Notes: generated by a model from the letters alone, not told the origin. Numbered from the stretch's first letter, positions 45,674-56,542 are shown. The stretch: 64,000 nucleotides of DNA from Bacteroidaceae bacterium (GCA_017936265.1 JAGBFX010000003.1:1-64000), one strand, 5' to 3'. Numbers and translations: made by a program.

Positions 45674-47125
45674 TCATTGTCTTTTCCAGAAAATCGGTGT
45701 CAGCAGCAACAGCACGGCGAAGAACTCAAGACGTCCCACCAACATCTGGAAGGAGCAGAACCACTTGACACCTGCGGGCAGTAGTGCCAATGAATCCATC
45801 GGGCCGTAATTACCGAGCGCCGGTCCCACGTTACCCACGGAGGTTACAGAGAGGCCGAACGAATTGAGGAAATCTATTCCGAATGCCATGTTCACGACAA
45901 GACCCACTATTACCATAAAGAAGTATATTACCGTATAGGCAAGAATAGCCGACTGCACACTTGTAGGGACAATCTTACGGGCCATACGCACCGGAAGAAC
46001 TGCGTTGGGATGTACTATGCGCTTGAACTCGTTCCACATGACCTTGAACAGCGTTGCCACGCGTACGCACTTCATGGCACCCGATGTCGAGCCCGAGCAT
46101 GCACCTACGAACATGAGTCCGCACAGCATAAGCCACAACAGAGGAGACCACAAGGTATAATCAACCGTTGCAAAACCTGTGGTGGTCTGGATTGAGACTA
46201 CCTGGAACAACGCTGTACGGAAAGACCACTCGGCAGTCATGGTCGTTGTCAGGAAAAGGCCTACGGAGATTATTGCTGTGAAGAACAGCACAAACATGAG
46301 GTAAGTGCGGAACTCCGTATCGCGGAACAGTTCCTTGATGCGTCCTTTGAAGATAAGGAGATACTGGAGCGATAGACTGACGCCGCCGATGAACATGAAC
46401 AGGATTGTCACATATTCAATCAACGGAGACCCGAATGCGGCTATGCTTGCCTGCTTTGTCGAGAAACCGCCCGTCGACACAGTGGCCATCGAGTGACATA
46501 GGGCATCGAACCATCCCATCCCCGCCGCGTAGAACGCAACTGTCGCAATAACCGTAAGCCCAATATATACCGTGAGAATCCATCTTGCCGTAACCGAAAT
46601 TCGCGGATGCAGCTTGGCACGCATAGGGCCTACTGACTCTGCCGCGAACAGGTGCATGTCGCCAAGACCGAAGATTGGGAACACCGCCACAGTGAAAAAG
46701 ACTATTCCCAAACCGCCTATCCAGTGTGTCAATGCACGCCAGAAGAGCAATGACCTGGGCAGCGACTCGATATTGCTCAGGATAGATGAGCCGGTGGTGG
46801 TAAAACCCGACATTGTCTCATAGAAGGCATCGGTAAACGACAGTATATATCCGCTGAGCATATAAGGCAAAGAACCGAACAGCGAGAAGATTATCCAGAT
46901 GACCGTCACCACTATGTAGCCGTCCTTGCGCGACACATTGCGCCCTGCCTTGCGGCAGACATAAGCGAAGAACGAACCCGAAACGACCATTGCAGCGACA
47001 GAGAGCAGAAGATACTCTGTAGGTTCTCCGTAGTAGAGAGCCACAGGAACACTACTCAGAAGGGATAGTGCCTCAAAGAGAAGCAGGAACCCGATGATTC
47101 TGAAAATGGCTTTTGGATGGAACAT
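45674..47125 (-). CDS. trkH: Trk potassium uptake transporter, membrane subunit
   Basis: 483 residues, a polytopic membrane protein of the TrkH/KtrB superfamily that moves K+ (with H+ or Na+) into the cell. Four pore loops with the family pattern are visible: TTTGSSI near 112, STGGF near 220, TTTGFAT near 320 and TSVGNVGPALGNYG near 435. The start codon shares its first base with the trkA stop (TAATG), so the two subunits are made together. It is the last gene of dxs-trkA-trkH. Confidence 0.95.
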   Translation of the reverse strand: MFHPKAIFRIIGFLLLFEALSLLSSVPVALYYGEPTEYLLLSVAAMVVSGSFFAYVCRKAGRNVSRKDGYIVVTVIWIIFSLFGSLPYMLSGYILSFTDAFYETMSGFTTTGSSILSNIESLPRSLLFWRALTHWIGGLGIVFFTVAVFPIFGLGDMHLFAAESVGPMRAKLHPRISVTARWILTVYIGLTVIATVAFYAAGMGWFDALCHSMATVSTGGFSTKQASIAAFGSPLIEYVTILFMFIGGVSLSLQYLLIFKGRIKELFRDTEFRTYLMFVLFFTAIISVGLFLTTTMTAEWSFRTALFQVVSIQTTTGFATVDYTLWSPLLWLMLCGLMFVGACSGSTSGAMKCVRVATLFKVMWNEFKRIVHPNAVLPVRMARKIVPTSVQSAILAYTVIYFFMVIVGLVVNMAFGIDFLNSFGLSVTSVGNVGPALGNYGPMDSLALLPAGVKWFCSFQMLVGRLEFFAVLLLLTPIFWKRQ

Positions 47126-48462
47126 TATCTGAAATATTTCTCAAGTTTCTTCAAAACATGTTCAAGACAGAAGACAATAACATGGTCGCCTATCTGAATC
47201 ATGGTGTTACCTGTCACGTTCATTCCCTTGCCGTTTCGTATGATACCGCCAATGTTGGCACCGTCGGGCAAGCCGAGTTCCTTTACAGGTTTCTTTGTTA
47301 TAAGGCACTCTCCATTGACAGGGAATTCTGCGACCACTGCCTGGATGAACGTGAGGCATTTGACGCTTGACACATCGGTGTTCAGCATCATCTGGAAGAT
47401 TGTGCTGGCTGCAAGTTTTTTCTTGTTTATGATGGAACCGATATCAAGGCTCTCGGCCATTGATATGTAGTCAATGTTCTCGACCTCGGATACCGCACGC
47501 GACACACCTGAGCGCTTGGCCGCAAGACATGCAAGGATGTTTGTCTCGGAATTGTCGCATAGTGCCATGAAAACATCGGTGCGGTCGATACCCTCGCTAC
47601 GCAGCAGCTCGGGGTCACGCGCATCACCGTTGATGACCATTACCCTGTCATCGACAAGTTCAAGCAGCTTGTGGCAACGCTTGATGTCACTCTCGATTAT
47701 CTTTACCTTGATGTGCTCAGGAATAAGACGGGCTGTACGCACCGCAATGCGGCTGCCGCCCATTATTATGATGCTGCGCACCTCACTGAACTCCTCCTTG
47801 CCTGTTATCCTGCGTATGAAGGGTATCTGGTCGAATGTCGTCATGAAACAGACAAGGTCCTCGGCCTGGATGACATCGTTGCCTCGGGGGATTATTGTCT
47901 CATCGCCACGCTGTATCGCAACAACGTGATAAGGGATATCGCGGGCAAGCTCCTTGAACGGGATATTTATAATCTCGGCATTGCTCCTTATCTTGACACC
48001 TATCATCACCAGCGCGCCGTTGCCGAACTCAAGCATCTGACGCATCCAACTGTATTTGATGTTGGTAGCTATCTCCTCGGCCGCAAGCTGCTCGGGATAG
48101 ATAAGCGAATCAATTCCCAACGAGTTGAAATACTCCTTGTGCTTGGGAAGAAGATACTCGTAATTATCTATTCGTGCCACAGTCTTTTTCGCGCCCAGGT
48201 AATGAGCGATAATACACGCTGTCATGTTACGGCTCTCATCGGGAGTAACGGCAACAAAGAGGTCGGCATCATTCACATTGGCGCTCTGCAGGGAGGATAT
48301 CTTTGTTGGGTCGCCCACAATGGTCTGCAGGTCAAACAGAGCCTCCATCTTACCGAGTTTCTCTTCGCTCTCATCAAGAAGCACTACATTCTCGTTTTCC
48401 TCGGAAAGCATCTTTGCAAGGTGTGTACCTACGGCACCGGCACCGACAATGACAATTCTCAT
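47125..48462 (-). CDS. trkA: Trk system potassium uptake regulatory protein
   Basis: 445 residues, the cytoplasmic ring-forming subunit that gates TrkH in response to nucleotides. It has two repeats of RCK-N plus RCK-C. The first begins MRIVIVGAGAVGTHLA with a full glycine-rich NAD/ATP loop. The second begins near residue 230 at IIIMGGSRIAVRTA, with a weaker loop (GGSRIA instead of GxGxxG), as is common in TrkA. It overlaps trkH by one base and follows dxs by 38 bases. Confidence 0.95.
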   Translation of the reverse strand: MRIVIVGAGAVGTHLAKMLSEENENVVLLDESEEKLGKMEALFDLQTIVGDPTKISSLQSANVNDADLFVAVTPDESRNMTACIIAHYLGAKKTVARIDNYEYLLPKHKEYFNSLGIDSLIYPEQLAAEEIATNIKYSWMRQMLEFGNGALVMIGVKIRSNAEIINIPFKELARDIPYHVVAIQRGDETIIPRGNDVIQAEDLVCFMTTFDQIPFIRRITGKEEFSEVRSIIIMGGSRIAVRTARLIPEHIKVKIIESDIKRCHKLLELVDDRVMVINGDARDPELLRSEGIDRTDVFMALCDNSETNILACLAAKRSGVSRAVSEVENIDYISMAESLDIGSIINKKKLAASTIFQMMLNTDVSSVKCLTFIQAVVAEFPVNGECLITKKPVKELGLPDGANIGGIIRNGKGMNVTGNTMIQIGDHVIVFCLEHVLKKLEKYFR

Positions 48463-48500
48463 ATCTTCAGAAGCTGTTTATATTTATAAAAAACATATTA

Positions 48501-50393
48501 TTACTTGCTCTTGAGCAACATCTTCAGGACAGAGTCCTTATCCATACCACACAGGCGGTAGAGTTCCTCGGGCGTTCCATGCTCGATGAACTTGTCGGGT
48601 ATACCCATTATCCCGATATTGGGGCTGTATCCATGAGTAGACATATACTCGGCGACAGCCGTTCCCAGACCGCCCTTGACGGTTCCGTCCTCAAGAGTAA
48701 CAATATATTTGAAGTTTTCGCCTACTTCGCGGAGGATTTCCTCATCAATAGGCTTGAGGAAACGCATGTCATAGTGCGCCACGCTCACGCCCAATTTCCC
48801 GGCCTCGGCGACAACACTCTCCATCACCTTACCTATGGGTCCGATAGTGATAAGTGCGACATCCTTGCCGCTCTTCATTCGGCGTCCCTTGCCCACCTCG
48901 ACTGTCTCGAGCGGACAACGCCACTCCTTGAGCGAACCTTTTCCGCGAGGATAACGTATCACGAATGTACCCGCACCCGGCTGCGCGGCAGTGTACATCA
49001 GGCGACGCAACTCGCACTCATCATAAGGCGAGGCTATTGTTATGTCAGGTATCGGGCGGAGGTATGCAAGGTCGAACGAACCATGGTGCGTAGGACCGTC
49101 CTCGCCTACAAGACCGGCCCTGTCAAGACAGAAGACAATGTCGAGTTTCTGCAGCGCGGCATCGTGTATCAGGTTGTCATATCCGCGTTGCATGAATGAA
49201 GAGTAGACATTACAGAAAGGCAGCATACCACCCTTCGCAAGACCTGCTGAAAAGGTCACTGCATGACCCTCGGCTATGCCGACATCGAAGAAACGGTCGG
49301 GGAACACCTCGCCAAGCTTGTGCATCGAGCAGCCTGTAGGCATGGCAGGAGTAATGCCGACTATCTTTTCGTTGGCTCTTGCCATCTCTACAAGAGTCTC
49401 GCCGAAGACATCCTGGAAGCGTGGGGTGCCCCCCTCGGCAACGATACGTTCGCCGGTGTTGATGTCATAAAGACCCGGCTGATGCCATGCTGTGGCATCG
49501 GCCTCTGCAGGAGCCCAGCCCTTGCCCTTCTTGGTATGTATATGGAGCATGTGTGGACCGGTCATGTCCTTTATGCTCCTTAGCATATGGACAAGTGCTA
49601 TCACATCGTGCCCGTCAACGGGACCGAAATAACGTGTCGACATGCTCTCGAAGAAATTCTTCTGACGGAAAATCAATGACTTCAGGCCATTGTTGAAACG
49701 TATTATCGCATTGGCACGTTTCTCGTTGAGTATATGCAGCTTGCGCAGGAACTGCGCTATGCTGTAGCGCACCTTGTTGTAGAACTTGGAAGAGTGGATT
49801 GAGACAAGCAACGAATTCATGCCACCTACGCTGTTGCTTATGGACATGTTGTTGTCGTTGATTATCACAAGCAGATTGTTCCGGGTGTTCGAGAGGTTGT
49901 TCAGGCCCTCAAAAGCAAGACCTCCACTCATCGAGCCGTCACCTATGACGGCAACAACACGCTCATCGCTGTTCCTGAGACGCGCCGAAGTCTCGAGACC
50001 CAAAGCCGCTGATATCGAATTTGACGCATGACCCGCAATGAACGAATCGTACTCGCTCTCCTCGGGAGAGGGGAATGGCTTTATACCACCCAACTTGCGG
50101 TTGGTGTGAAACCTGTCACGACGTCCGGTAAGAATCTTATGGCCGTAGGCCTGATGACCCACATCCCATACAATCTTGTCCACAGGAGTGGAGAAGACAT
50201 AATGCAGCGCCACAGTAAGCTCTACTGCTCCAAGGCTCGATGCAAAGTGTCCCGGGTTGTTGGCCAAAGAATCTATGATGAAACCACGCAGCTCGCTGCA
50301 CACCTTGGGGAGCTCCGATTCGGGCAGTTTCCTGAGGTCGGCCGGGGAGTCAAGCCCCGCGAGCAGTGGATATTTATCTCTAATGTTTTCCAT
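48501..50393 (-). CDS. dxs: 1-deoxy-D-xylulose-5-phosphate synthase
   Basis: 630 residues from the ATG at 50393 ([16 protein letters not shown]), preferred over an ATG seven codons upstream. It catalyses the thiamine-diphosphate-dependent first step of the MEP pathway, from pyruvate and glyceraldehyde 3-phosphate. Motifs are [10 protein letters not shown] near 72, the TPP-binding [16 protein letters not shown] near 150, the transketolase pyrimidine domain with [10 protein letters not shown] near 420 and a C-terminal transketolase domain with DGTVKGGLG. Its promoter at 50447-50477 heads the dxs-trkA-trkH unit. ispG at 35126 is a later enzyme of the pathway. Confidence 0.97.
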   Translation of the reverse strand: MENIRDKYPLLAGLDSPADLRKLPESELPKVCSELRGFIIDSLANNPGHFASSLGAVELTVALHYVFSTPVDKIVWDVGHQAYGHKILTGRRDRFHTNRKLGGIKPFPSPEESEYDSFIAGHASNSISAALGLETSARLRNSDERVVAVIGDGSMSGGLAFEGLNNLSNTRNNLLVIINDNNMSISNSVGGMNSLLVSIHSSKFYNKVRYSIAQFLRKLHILNEKRANAIIRFNNGLKSLIFRQKNFFESMSTRYFGPVDGHDVIALVHMLRSIKDMTGPHMLHIHTKKGKGWAPAEADATAWHQPGLYDINTGERIVAEGGTPRFQDVFGETLVEMARANEKIVGITPAMPTGCSMHKLGEVFPDRFFDVGIAEGHAVTFSAGLAKGGMLPFCNVYSSFMQRGYDNLIHDAALQKLDIVFCLDRAGLVGEDGPTHHGSFDLAYLRPIPDITIASPYDECELRRLMYTAAQPGAGTFVIRYPRGKGSLKEWRCPLETVEVGKGRRMKSGKDVALITIGPIGKVMESVVAEAGKLGVSVAHYDMRFLKPIDEEILREVGENFKYIVTLEDGTVKGGLGTAVAEYMSTHGYSPNIGIMGIPDKFIEHGTPEELYRLCGMDKDSVLKMLLKSK

Positions 50394-50446
50394 TCCGTAT
50401 ACTATCAGACACAATTATTCATATTAATGAATGCCTATAATTTTTG

Positions 50447-50477
50447 CGAAAATACACTATTTTCATCAAAAGCAAAA
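50447..50477 (-). promoter_or_regulatory. Promoter of dxs-trkA-trkH
   Basis: On the minus strand: -33 TTTG (50474-50477), a 19-base spacer and -7 TATTTTCG (50447-50454). It is 54 bases ahead of the dxs start. Confidence 0.6.
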
Positions 50478-50601
50478 GAGTTTTGGACAAAAAGAGAGTT
50501 TATGTGTCACGAGAGCCACAGCGGCGGCAAGCATCCACACCCATAACAATATTAAATAAAAAATAAACCGATTCTTGATAGTATTCTTTGCAAAGTTGTC
50601 T

Positions 50602-50609
50602 TATTTTTG
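50602..50609 (+). promoter_or_regulatory. Putative -7 box for the GSCFA-murF/alr unit
   Basis: TATTTTTG fits the -7 consensus. It lies 33 bases before the ATG at 50643. It also places transcription start after the more upstream ATG at 50607, so that start is rejected. The -33 box is not obvious. Confidence 0.5.
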
Positions 50610-50642
50610 CAATTCATAACCTGTCATACAGAGAAACCGATA

Positions 50643-51635
50643 ATGCAATTTACCACAAAGACAGAACTGCCCATAGGAGAACTGCAGATTACCCATGAAA
50701 GCAACCTGATACTCATAGGCTCATGCTTTGCGGGCAATATCGGCAGCAAGCTGAGCGAGAGGAAGTTCCGCATCGATGCCAACCCTTTCGGTGTGCAGTA
50801 CAATCCCATGTCTATTGCATCGGTACTCAAGAGGATAGCCTTAGGCGAGCCGTTCGATGAATGCTCCGGGGAGATTTTCGAGTACAACGGGCAGTGGCAC
50901 AGCATAATGCACCACAGTGACTTTTCGGGCCGCAGCAAAGGCGAGTTGCTCGGGAAGATAAACAGCCGACTGCGACAGGCACACGATGCGGCAAAAGGAT
51001 GCGACCTTGTCATCGTGACATTAGGCACCGCATACGCTTACAGCCGCAAGAGCGACGGTTGCATTGTAGGCAACTGCCATAAACTGCCCGCGAGGGAGTT
51101 CGACCGCCGTCTGCTTGGAATAGATGAAATCGTTACCGGACTGGGCAATGTGATAGAAACATACAGGAGAGTGAACGGGAACATAAAATTCCTATTTACT
51201 ATAAGCCCGATACGACACCTCCGCGACGGAGCACACGACAACCAGAAGAGCAAGAGCACTCTGCTGCTCGCCGTTGATGAGCTGATGACAAGGTACAGTT
51301 GTTGCCACTACTTCCCCGCCTACGAGATTGTGCTCGATGAGTTGCGCGACTACCGTTTCTATGCCGATGACATGCTGCATCCCTCGGCCGTTGCCGTAAA
51401 ATACATATGGGAGTGTTTCGACAAGTGTTACTTCGGCGATGCGACAAGGGAACTCAACAGCAGTATCGAGGAGATAACAAGAGGGCTGGAGCACCGCCCG
51501 TTCGATGCGGAGTCGGACGGCTACCGCAGGTTCGTCGGCAGCCTTGTAGAGAAAATGAACAGATTGACAGAGAGGCATCCCGGCCTTGACTTTGAAAAGG
51601 AGATAAGAGAATGCAATACACTATTGAAGAGATAA
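50643..51635 (+). CDS. GSCFA domain protein
   Basis: 330 residues from the ATG at 50643. The family is named for its N-terminal motif, seen here as LIGSCFAGNIG near residue 25. Around it are an NPFGVQYNP segment and the late DDMLHPS motif. GSCFA proteins resemble SGNH/GDSL hydrolases: the serine of GSCF would be the nucleophile and D..H in DDMLHPS the rest of the triad. Substrates are unknown; genetic linkage with murF-alr suggests a cell-envelope role, by inference. Its 3' end overlaps the murF-alr start by 25 bases. Confidence 0.85.
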   Translation: MQFTTKTELPIGELQITHESNLILIGSCFAGNIGSKLSERKFRIDANPFGVQYNPMSIASVLKRIALGEPFDECSGEIFEYNGQWHSIMHHSDFSGRSKGELLGKINSRLRQAHDAAKGCDLVIVTLGTAYAYSRKSDGCIVGNCHKLPAREFDRRLLGIDEIVTGLGNVIETYRRVNGNIKFLFTISPIRHLRDGAHDNQKSKSTLLLAVDELMTRYSCCHYFPAYEIVLDELRDYRFYADDMLHPSAVAVKYIWECFDKCYFGDATRELNSSIEEITRGLEHRPFDAESDGYRRFVGSLVEKMNRLTERHPGLDFEKEIRECNTLLKR

Positions 51636-54091
51636 ACGGCATAATAGGCGGAAGAGGGGCACTGCCCGCGCCGGGCAACAAGATAACACGACTGCTCATT
51701 GACAGCCGTTCACTCAGTTTCCCCGAGGAGACACTGTTCTTTGCAATAAAGACAAGGCATGGCGACGGACACAGATACATAGGCGAACTATACAGGAGAG
51801 GAGTGCGCGACTTTGTCGTGACACAGGCCGACGGCATCACGGAACTGAAGGATGCGAACTTCATCGTAGTAAAAGATTGCATCGATGCGTTGCAGACCCT
51901 GGCTGCACACCACCGTTCACTGTTTGACATTCCGATAATAGGGATAACGGGCAGCGACGGGAAAACCATTGTAAAGGAGTGGCTCTACCACCTTGTGGCC
52001 GAGAATTACAACGTCACACGCTCGCCGCGCAGCTACAACTCACAGATAGGCGTACCGCTATCGGTGTGGCAGCTCCGCAAGGAGAGCACTTTGGGAATTT
52101 TCGAGGCGGGAATCTCGCAGGCACGCGAGATGGAGAGGCTGCAACAGATAATAAGGCCAACCATCGGTATCATAACAAACATCAGCAACGCACATCAGGA
52201 AAACTTCAGCACCGCCGAAGAGAAGTGCCGCGAAAAGCTGTCACTGTTCAAGGAGTGCGATGTCATCATATACAACGCCGACAACAATATCCTTGCCGAT
52301 GCAGTCGGGAGCATGCTGTTGCCTGCACGCGAGATTGCATGGTCGCAGAAGGACCCCGAACGCCCGCTTTACATTGAATCAATAGAGAAGGACGGGCAAG
52401 GCACCACAATCAGGTACCGATATTCCAATGTCAGTAACAGCTACCGCATACCGTTTCTTGATGAGGCATCAATAGAGGACTCCATCAATTGCCTTGCGGC
52501 AGCACTGCATCTCATGATACCGCCAGAAAGAATCGCAGGACGCATGGCACAGCTGGAACCTGTAGCCATGAGGCTGGAGGTAAAGGAGGGCAAGCGCGGA
52601 TGCATGATAATCAACGACAGCTACAATGCCGACACCGCATCACTGGATATCGCACTCGATTTCATGGAACGCCGCAGCAGCACCATGCCAGGACTGAGAC
52701 GCACATTGATTCTTGCCGACATAAAGCAGAGCGGAGAAGATGCGCAGACACTATACAGCCGTGTGCCTGACTGCATCAAGAAACGCGGGATAGAGAAGTT
52801 CATCGGAGTAGGCAACGGCATTGCGACACAGGCAGCATTATTTGCATCATCGGGAATCGAATGCCACTTTTTCGCCGGCACCAAGGAACTGTTGGCTTCG
52901 CGTCTGCTCAAAGAGACAGAGAAAGAGTATATCCTTATCAAGGGCTCCCGCTCGTTCCACTTCGAGGATGTGACAGAAGCTCTTGAGAAGAAAGTTCACC
53001 AGACCATACTCGAGGTAAATCTCAGCGCGCTACGGGACAACCTCAACCGCTACCGCAACGCTCTCGCACCAGACACAAGAACCGTATGCATGGTAAAGGC
53101 CGATGCGTACGGTGCCGGAGCACTTGAGACAGGACGTACCCTGCAGGAGTGCAATGTGGACTATCTTGCCGTCGCGGTCGCCGATGAAGGTGCCGAGCTG
53201 CGCAAGGAGGGAATAAACACAGGAATAATTGTAATGAACCCCGAACCAAGTTCATACCGCACGCTTTTCGACAACAAACTGGAGCCCGAGGTATACAGTT
53301 TCGGAATGCTCGACTCACTCATCAAGGCCGCATGCCACGAGGGCATTACTGACTACCCTGTACACATAAAGATTGATACAGGAATGCACAGGTTGGGATT
53401 CTTGCCGAGCGAGATTCCGACATTGACAGAGATACTGAAGAAGCAATATGCACTCACACCACGTTCGGTATTCTCGCACTTCGTCGGCAGTGACAGCCCG
53501 CAGTTCGACAGTTTCTCAGCCGTGCAGATTGAGCGTTTCAACAGTGCAGCGACAATGCTTCAGGAGGCATTCAGCCACAAGATACTGCGCCACATCTGCA
53601 ACAGTGCAGGAGCCGAGAGGTTTACCGATGTACAGTATGACATGGTGCGTCTGGGCATAGGGCTCTACGGCATATCTCCGATAAAGGAGGATGCGACGCT
53701 ACACCCCATTTCGACACTCAAGACCATAATACTACAGATACATGATGTCCCTGCCGATGAGACGGTCGGTTACAGCCGACGCGGCACGCTCAAGCGCGAC
53801 TCACGCATCGCCGCACTGCCCATCGGATATGCCGACGGACTCAACCGCAAGCTGGGAAACGGCAAGGGGTACTGCATTGTCAACGGGCAGAAGGCACCTT
53901 ACGTGGGCAATATCTGCATGGATGTATGCATGATTGACGTTACCGGCATCGAGTGCAACGAGGGCGACACTGTAGAAATCTTCGGTCCCGACCTGCCTGT
54001 AACGCAGCTTGCCGAATGGCTGGAGACAATACCTTACGAGATACTTACATCGGTATCGAACAGAATAAAACGCGTATATTACAGTGACTAA
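51611..54091 (+). CDS. Bifunctional MurF (UDP-MurNAc-tripeptide D-Ala-D-Ala ligase) / alanine racemase
   Basis: 826 residues. The first 455 form a Mur ligase with the ATP loop GITGSDGKTIVKEW near 115 and the later MIINDSYNADTASL. They add D-Ala-D-Ala to the UDP-MurNAc tripeptide. The rest is a fold-type III alanine racemase with the PLP lysine in VKADAYGAGALETGR near 495, the catalytic tyrosine in TVGYSRRG near 720, and IGYADGLNR. The fusion is normal in Bacteroidota and places D-alanine formation next to its use. The racemase domain has full-length N- and C-terminal parts. It overlaps the GSCFA gene and ends inside a long terminator stem. Confidence 0.95.
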   Translation: MQYTIEEINGIIGGRGALPAPGNKITRLLIDSRSLSFPEETLFFAIKTRHGDGHRYIGELYRRGVRDFVVTQADGITELKDANFIVVKDCIDALQTLAAHHRSLFDIPIIGITGSDGKTIVKEWLYHLVAENYNVTRSPRSYNSQIGVPLSVWQLRKESTLGIFEAGISQAREMERLQQIIRPTIGIITNISNAHQENFSTAEEKCREKLSLFKECDVIIYNADNNILADAVGSMLLPAREIAWSQKDPERPLYIESIEKDGQGTTIRYRYSNVSNSYRIPFLDEASIEDSINCLAAALHLMIPPERIAGRMAQLEPVAMRLEVKEGKRGCMIINDSYNADTASLDIALDFMERRSSTMPGLRRTLILADIKQSGEDAQTLYSRVPDCIKKRGIEKFIGVGNGIATQAALFASSGIECHFFAGTKELLASRLLKETEKEYILIKGSRSFHFEDVTEALEKKVHQTILEVNLSALRDNLNRYRNALAPDTRTVCMVKADAYGAGALETGRTLQECNVDYLAVAVADEGAELRKEGINTGIIVMNPEPSSYRTLFDNKLEPEVYSFGMLDSLIKAACHEGITDYPVHIKIDTGMHRLGFLPSEIPTLTEILKKQYALTPRSVFSHFVGSDSPQFDSFSAVQIERFNSAATMLQEAFSHKILRHICNSAGAERFTDVQYDMVRLGIGLYGISPIKEDATLHPISTLKTIILQIHDVPADETVGYSRRGTLKRDSRIAALPIGYADGLNRKLGNGKGYCIVNGQKAPYVGNICMDVCMIDVTGIECNEGDTVEIFGPDLPVTQLAEWLETIPYEILTSVSNRIKRVYYSD

Positions 54092-54140
54092 AGAAGCAGA
54101 ATGGCAGCCTGTTGGGCTGCCATTCTGCTTCTTTAGTCAC
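54084..54140. terminator. Bidirectional terminator, 26-bp perfect stem
   Basis: The arms are 54084-54109 and 54115-54140, with a 5-base loop. The left arm contains the TAA stop of murF-alr; the right arm is its exact inverted copy. The converging symporter gene ends at 54164. Confidence 0.85.
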
Positions 54141-54163
54141 AATATAAAAGTCCTTATTATATA

Positions 54164-55474
54164 TTACATAAAGTTCTTGATGAATATGTACAGTATCAGC
54201 AGCGGAGTGATGTATCGCAGCATGAAAATTACCACCGGAGCGAACCATCTGTTGCATTTGCCATAATTTGTCAGTTCATCCTTCATAAAACCCTTCTTCA
54301 TGAACCACACGACCATGATACATGTGAACATTCCGCCCAGAGGCATAAGGATATTAGCCGTTATATAATCGAACATATTGAAGAAGTCAATGCCAAAGAG
54401 ACTGAAGAAGGTCACTGAGCTGAGAACAATCGATACCATTGTCGTTACGAATGCGGCCTTCTTGCGGCTGAGGCTGAACTCCTCGGCAAAGTATGCCGTG
54501 AGCACCTCATGGAACGAGATTGTCGACGTTAGCGACGCAAGAATAACAAGCAGGAAGAAGATTGCCGACCACACTGCCGCCAATGGCATTCCCTTGAAGA
54601 TCTCGGGCAATGTAACGAACACCAGCGACGGGCCTTCAGTTGGCTGCAGACCTGCACTGAACACAGCCGGAAATATCACAAGCCCCGCCAGTACCGACAC
54701 AAGCAACGTAAGGACAGAAACGTTGAACGATGTCGAGACCATGTTGTTGCTCTGCTTGAAATACGAAGCATAGGTGACCATGCATCCCATTCCCACCGAG
54801 AGCGAGAAGAACGCCTGACCCATAGCCATCATGATTGTCTCGGCCTTGAAAGCCTCGGCGAAGTTGCACGACAGGAAGAAACTGTAGCCTTCGGATGCAC
54901 CGGGCATGAATGCCACGCGTACAGCCATTATGACAAGTATTATAAAAAGTGCCGGCATCATTATCTTTGAAGCCTTTTCAATACCCTTCTCCACACCCCT
55001 CGAAACAATGAAGTGTGTCATGAGTATAAAGAGAATGCCGCACAACAACGGTTTCCATGATGCCTGGAAAAGGTCGAACTGCTCCTTTGAGGATAGCTGC
55101 GAACTGAACATGTCTCCAGTCACAGAACTGATGAAATACTCAAGCGACCATCCGGCTATGAGGTAATAATAACCCGATATTAGCAATGCACCAAGGACGC
55201 CGCTGTAGCCGAGCCAGCTCCAACGCTTGGAGAGCGCGCGGAAAGCACCGACAGCGTTCTTCTTCGTGTGGCGCCCCACTGCAAACTCGGCAAGCATTGC
55301 AGGAATACCCACAACAAGAACACTCAGCAGAAACACAATAAGGAAGGCTGCGCCTCCATGCTTGCCTGCAATATAAGGGAAACGCCACAAGGCGCCCAGT
55401 CCGATGGCACTGCCGGCTGCCACCAATATGACACTCAATTTGCCCCCGAACGAGGCTCTCGGTTGTTCATTCAT
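54164..55474 (-). CDS. Neurotransmitter:sodium symporter family transporter
   Basis: 436 residues with about 11-12 membrane segments. The first helix reads AAGSAIGLGALWRFPYIAGKHGGAAF, the defining signature of the LeuT/NSS family of Na+-coupled amino-acid transporters. In LeuT the equivalent string is GNAVGLGN, in which the last Asn (N27) binds Na1; here that position is Ala and the earlier Asn is Ser. Other family parts, such as a FSLSVGMGCMVTYASY helix near 225, are intact. The chain is somewhat shorter than many homologues (about 450-510). The substrate is unknown and could be an amino acid. It stands alone between two terminators. Confidence 0.9.
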   Translation of the reverse strand: MNEQPRASFGGKLSVILVAAGSAIGLGALWRFPYIAGKHGGAAFLIVFLLSVLVVGIPAMLAEFAVGRHTKKNAVGAFRALSKRWSWLGYSGVLGALLISGYYYLIAGWSLEYFISSVTGDMFSSQLSSKEQFDLFQASWKPLLCGILFILMTHFIVSRGVEKGIEKASKIMMPALFIILVIMAVRVAFMPGASEGYSFFLSCNFAEAFKAETIMMAMGQAFFSLSVGMGCMVTYASYFKQSNNMVSTSFNVSVLTLLVSVLAGLVIFPAVFSAGLQPTEGPSLVFVTLPEIFKGMPLAAVWSAIFFLLVILASLTSTISFHEVLTAYFAEEFSLSRKKAAFVTTMVSIVLSSVTFFSLFGIDFFNMFDYITANILMPLGGMFTCIMVVWFMKKGFMKDELTNYGKCNRWFAPVVIFMLRYITPLLILYIFIKNFM

Positions 55475-55516
55475 AAGATTTTCCGTATATATTCAAGTAG
55501 AGCGCGAAGATAATAA

Positions 55517-55562
55517 AAAAACGGAAACGTACAGTCTGTAATGACCGTTCATTTCCGTTTTT
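55517..55562 (-). terminator. Terminator downstream of ddh
   Basis: The arms 55517-55527 and 55552-55562 (AAAAACGGAAA / TTTCCGTTTTT) enclose a 24-base loop. On the minus strand the stem is followed by a U run, placing it after the ddh stop at 55643. Confidence 0.6.
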
Positions 55563-55642
55563 AACTACCCGACTAAAGGAGTTTATGCCTTTGGCCTTTA
55601 TTATTCCTTTCCGAAGGCGCTTACGCGCGTACTTATTTATAT

Positions 55643-56542
55643 TTATACAAGATGAGCGATATGTTGCTCGCGGTCGCCATAGAGAAGATCGATAATCGGA
55701 ATCTCAATCATAGTATAACAACCCGGACGCTGGCGCATGGTAGCGCGCGCACAGCACACAAGCACCTGTGCTGTAAGAGCAGGGTTATTTATACGCATAT
55801 TGAATTCGAACAACTGGTTCTGTGTGACACCCGACACACCCTTGCGTGTAAGATTCACGCCATGTCCCATATCCAGAAGGTCATCAACGCATGGTACCTG
55901 TTTCACATGAGTCTCGTCATTGACAAAGTAAGGGTCAGCCTTTATTGCCGCTGATACCTGAGAGAAGTCATAGCCCTCCTCAAGCTCAATGTACACCATG
56001 CGGCGGTGTATGCCCGTACCCACAGGGATTGTCATCGAGAGAGCGGCCTTCACACCCTCTATCGCCTTCACTGCAACAGTGTGTCCCATGCTCATGCCCG
56101 GACCGAAGTTAGTGTATGTGATACCTTTGGGCGCTATTGCCTCAAGAAGAGTGCGCACTACAGAGTCGCTTCCCGGGTCCCAACCTGCCGATATTATTGA
56201 AACGGCATTGCCGGCCTCGGCGCTCTCGCCCAATGAACGGCGAAGGGCTACAATACCGGAGTGGATATCGAAGCTGTCGACAGTGTTTATTCCGAGTGCA
56301 AGGATGTCCTTTGCATACTTCTCGACACTGCGGGTAGGTGTTGAGAGGATTGCCACATCAACATCGCCAAGTTCGCGTATGTCCTTGACTACGTTGTAGC
56401 CCTCAAGTTCCGCAGGAAGATTCTCAGCACCTGAACGGCGTACGACACCTGCCACCTCGAAATCGGGGGCAGCCTTAAGCGCCTGCAGCGTATATTTTCC
56501 TATATTGCCATAACCAACGATGGCTGCTCTGATCTTTTTCAT
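55643..56542 (-). CDS. ddh: meso-diaminopimelate D-dehydrogenase
   Basis: 299 residues, normal for this NADPH enzyme, which makes meso-diaminopimelate from tetrahydrodipicolinate in one step and so gives a short lysine/peptidoglycan route. The N-terminal Rossmann loop is [54 protein letters not shown] and [14 protein letters not shown] follow, all hallmarks of Ddh. It is a single gene with its own terminator. It links functionally to murF-alr, which builds on the UDP-MurNAc-peptide carrying this residue. Confidence 0.95.
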   Translation of the reverse strand: MKKIRAAIVGYGNIGKYTLQALKAAPDFEVAGVVRRSGAENLPAELEGYNVVKDIRELGDVDVAILSTPTRSVEKYAKDILALGINTVDSFDIHSGIVALRRSLGESAEAGNAVSIISAGWDPGSDSVVRTLLEAIAPKGITYTNFGPGMSMGHTVAVKAIEGVKAALSMTIPVGTGIHRRMVYIELEEGYDFSQVSAAIKADPYFVNDETHVKQVPCVDDLLDMGHGVNLTRKGVSGVTQNQLFEFNMRINNPALTAQVLVCCARATMRQRPGCYTMIEIPIIDLLYGDREQHIAHLV

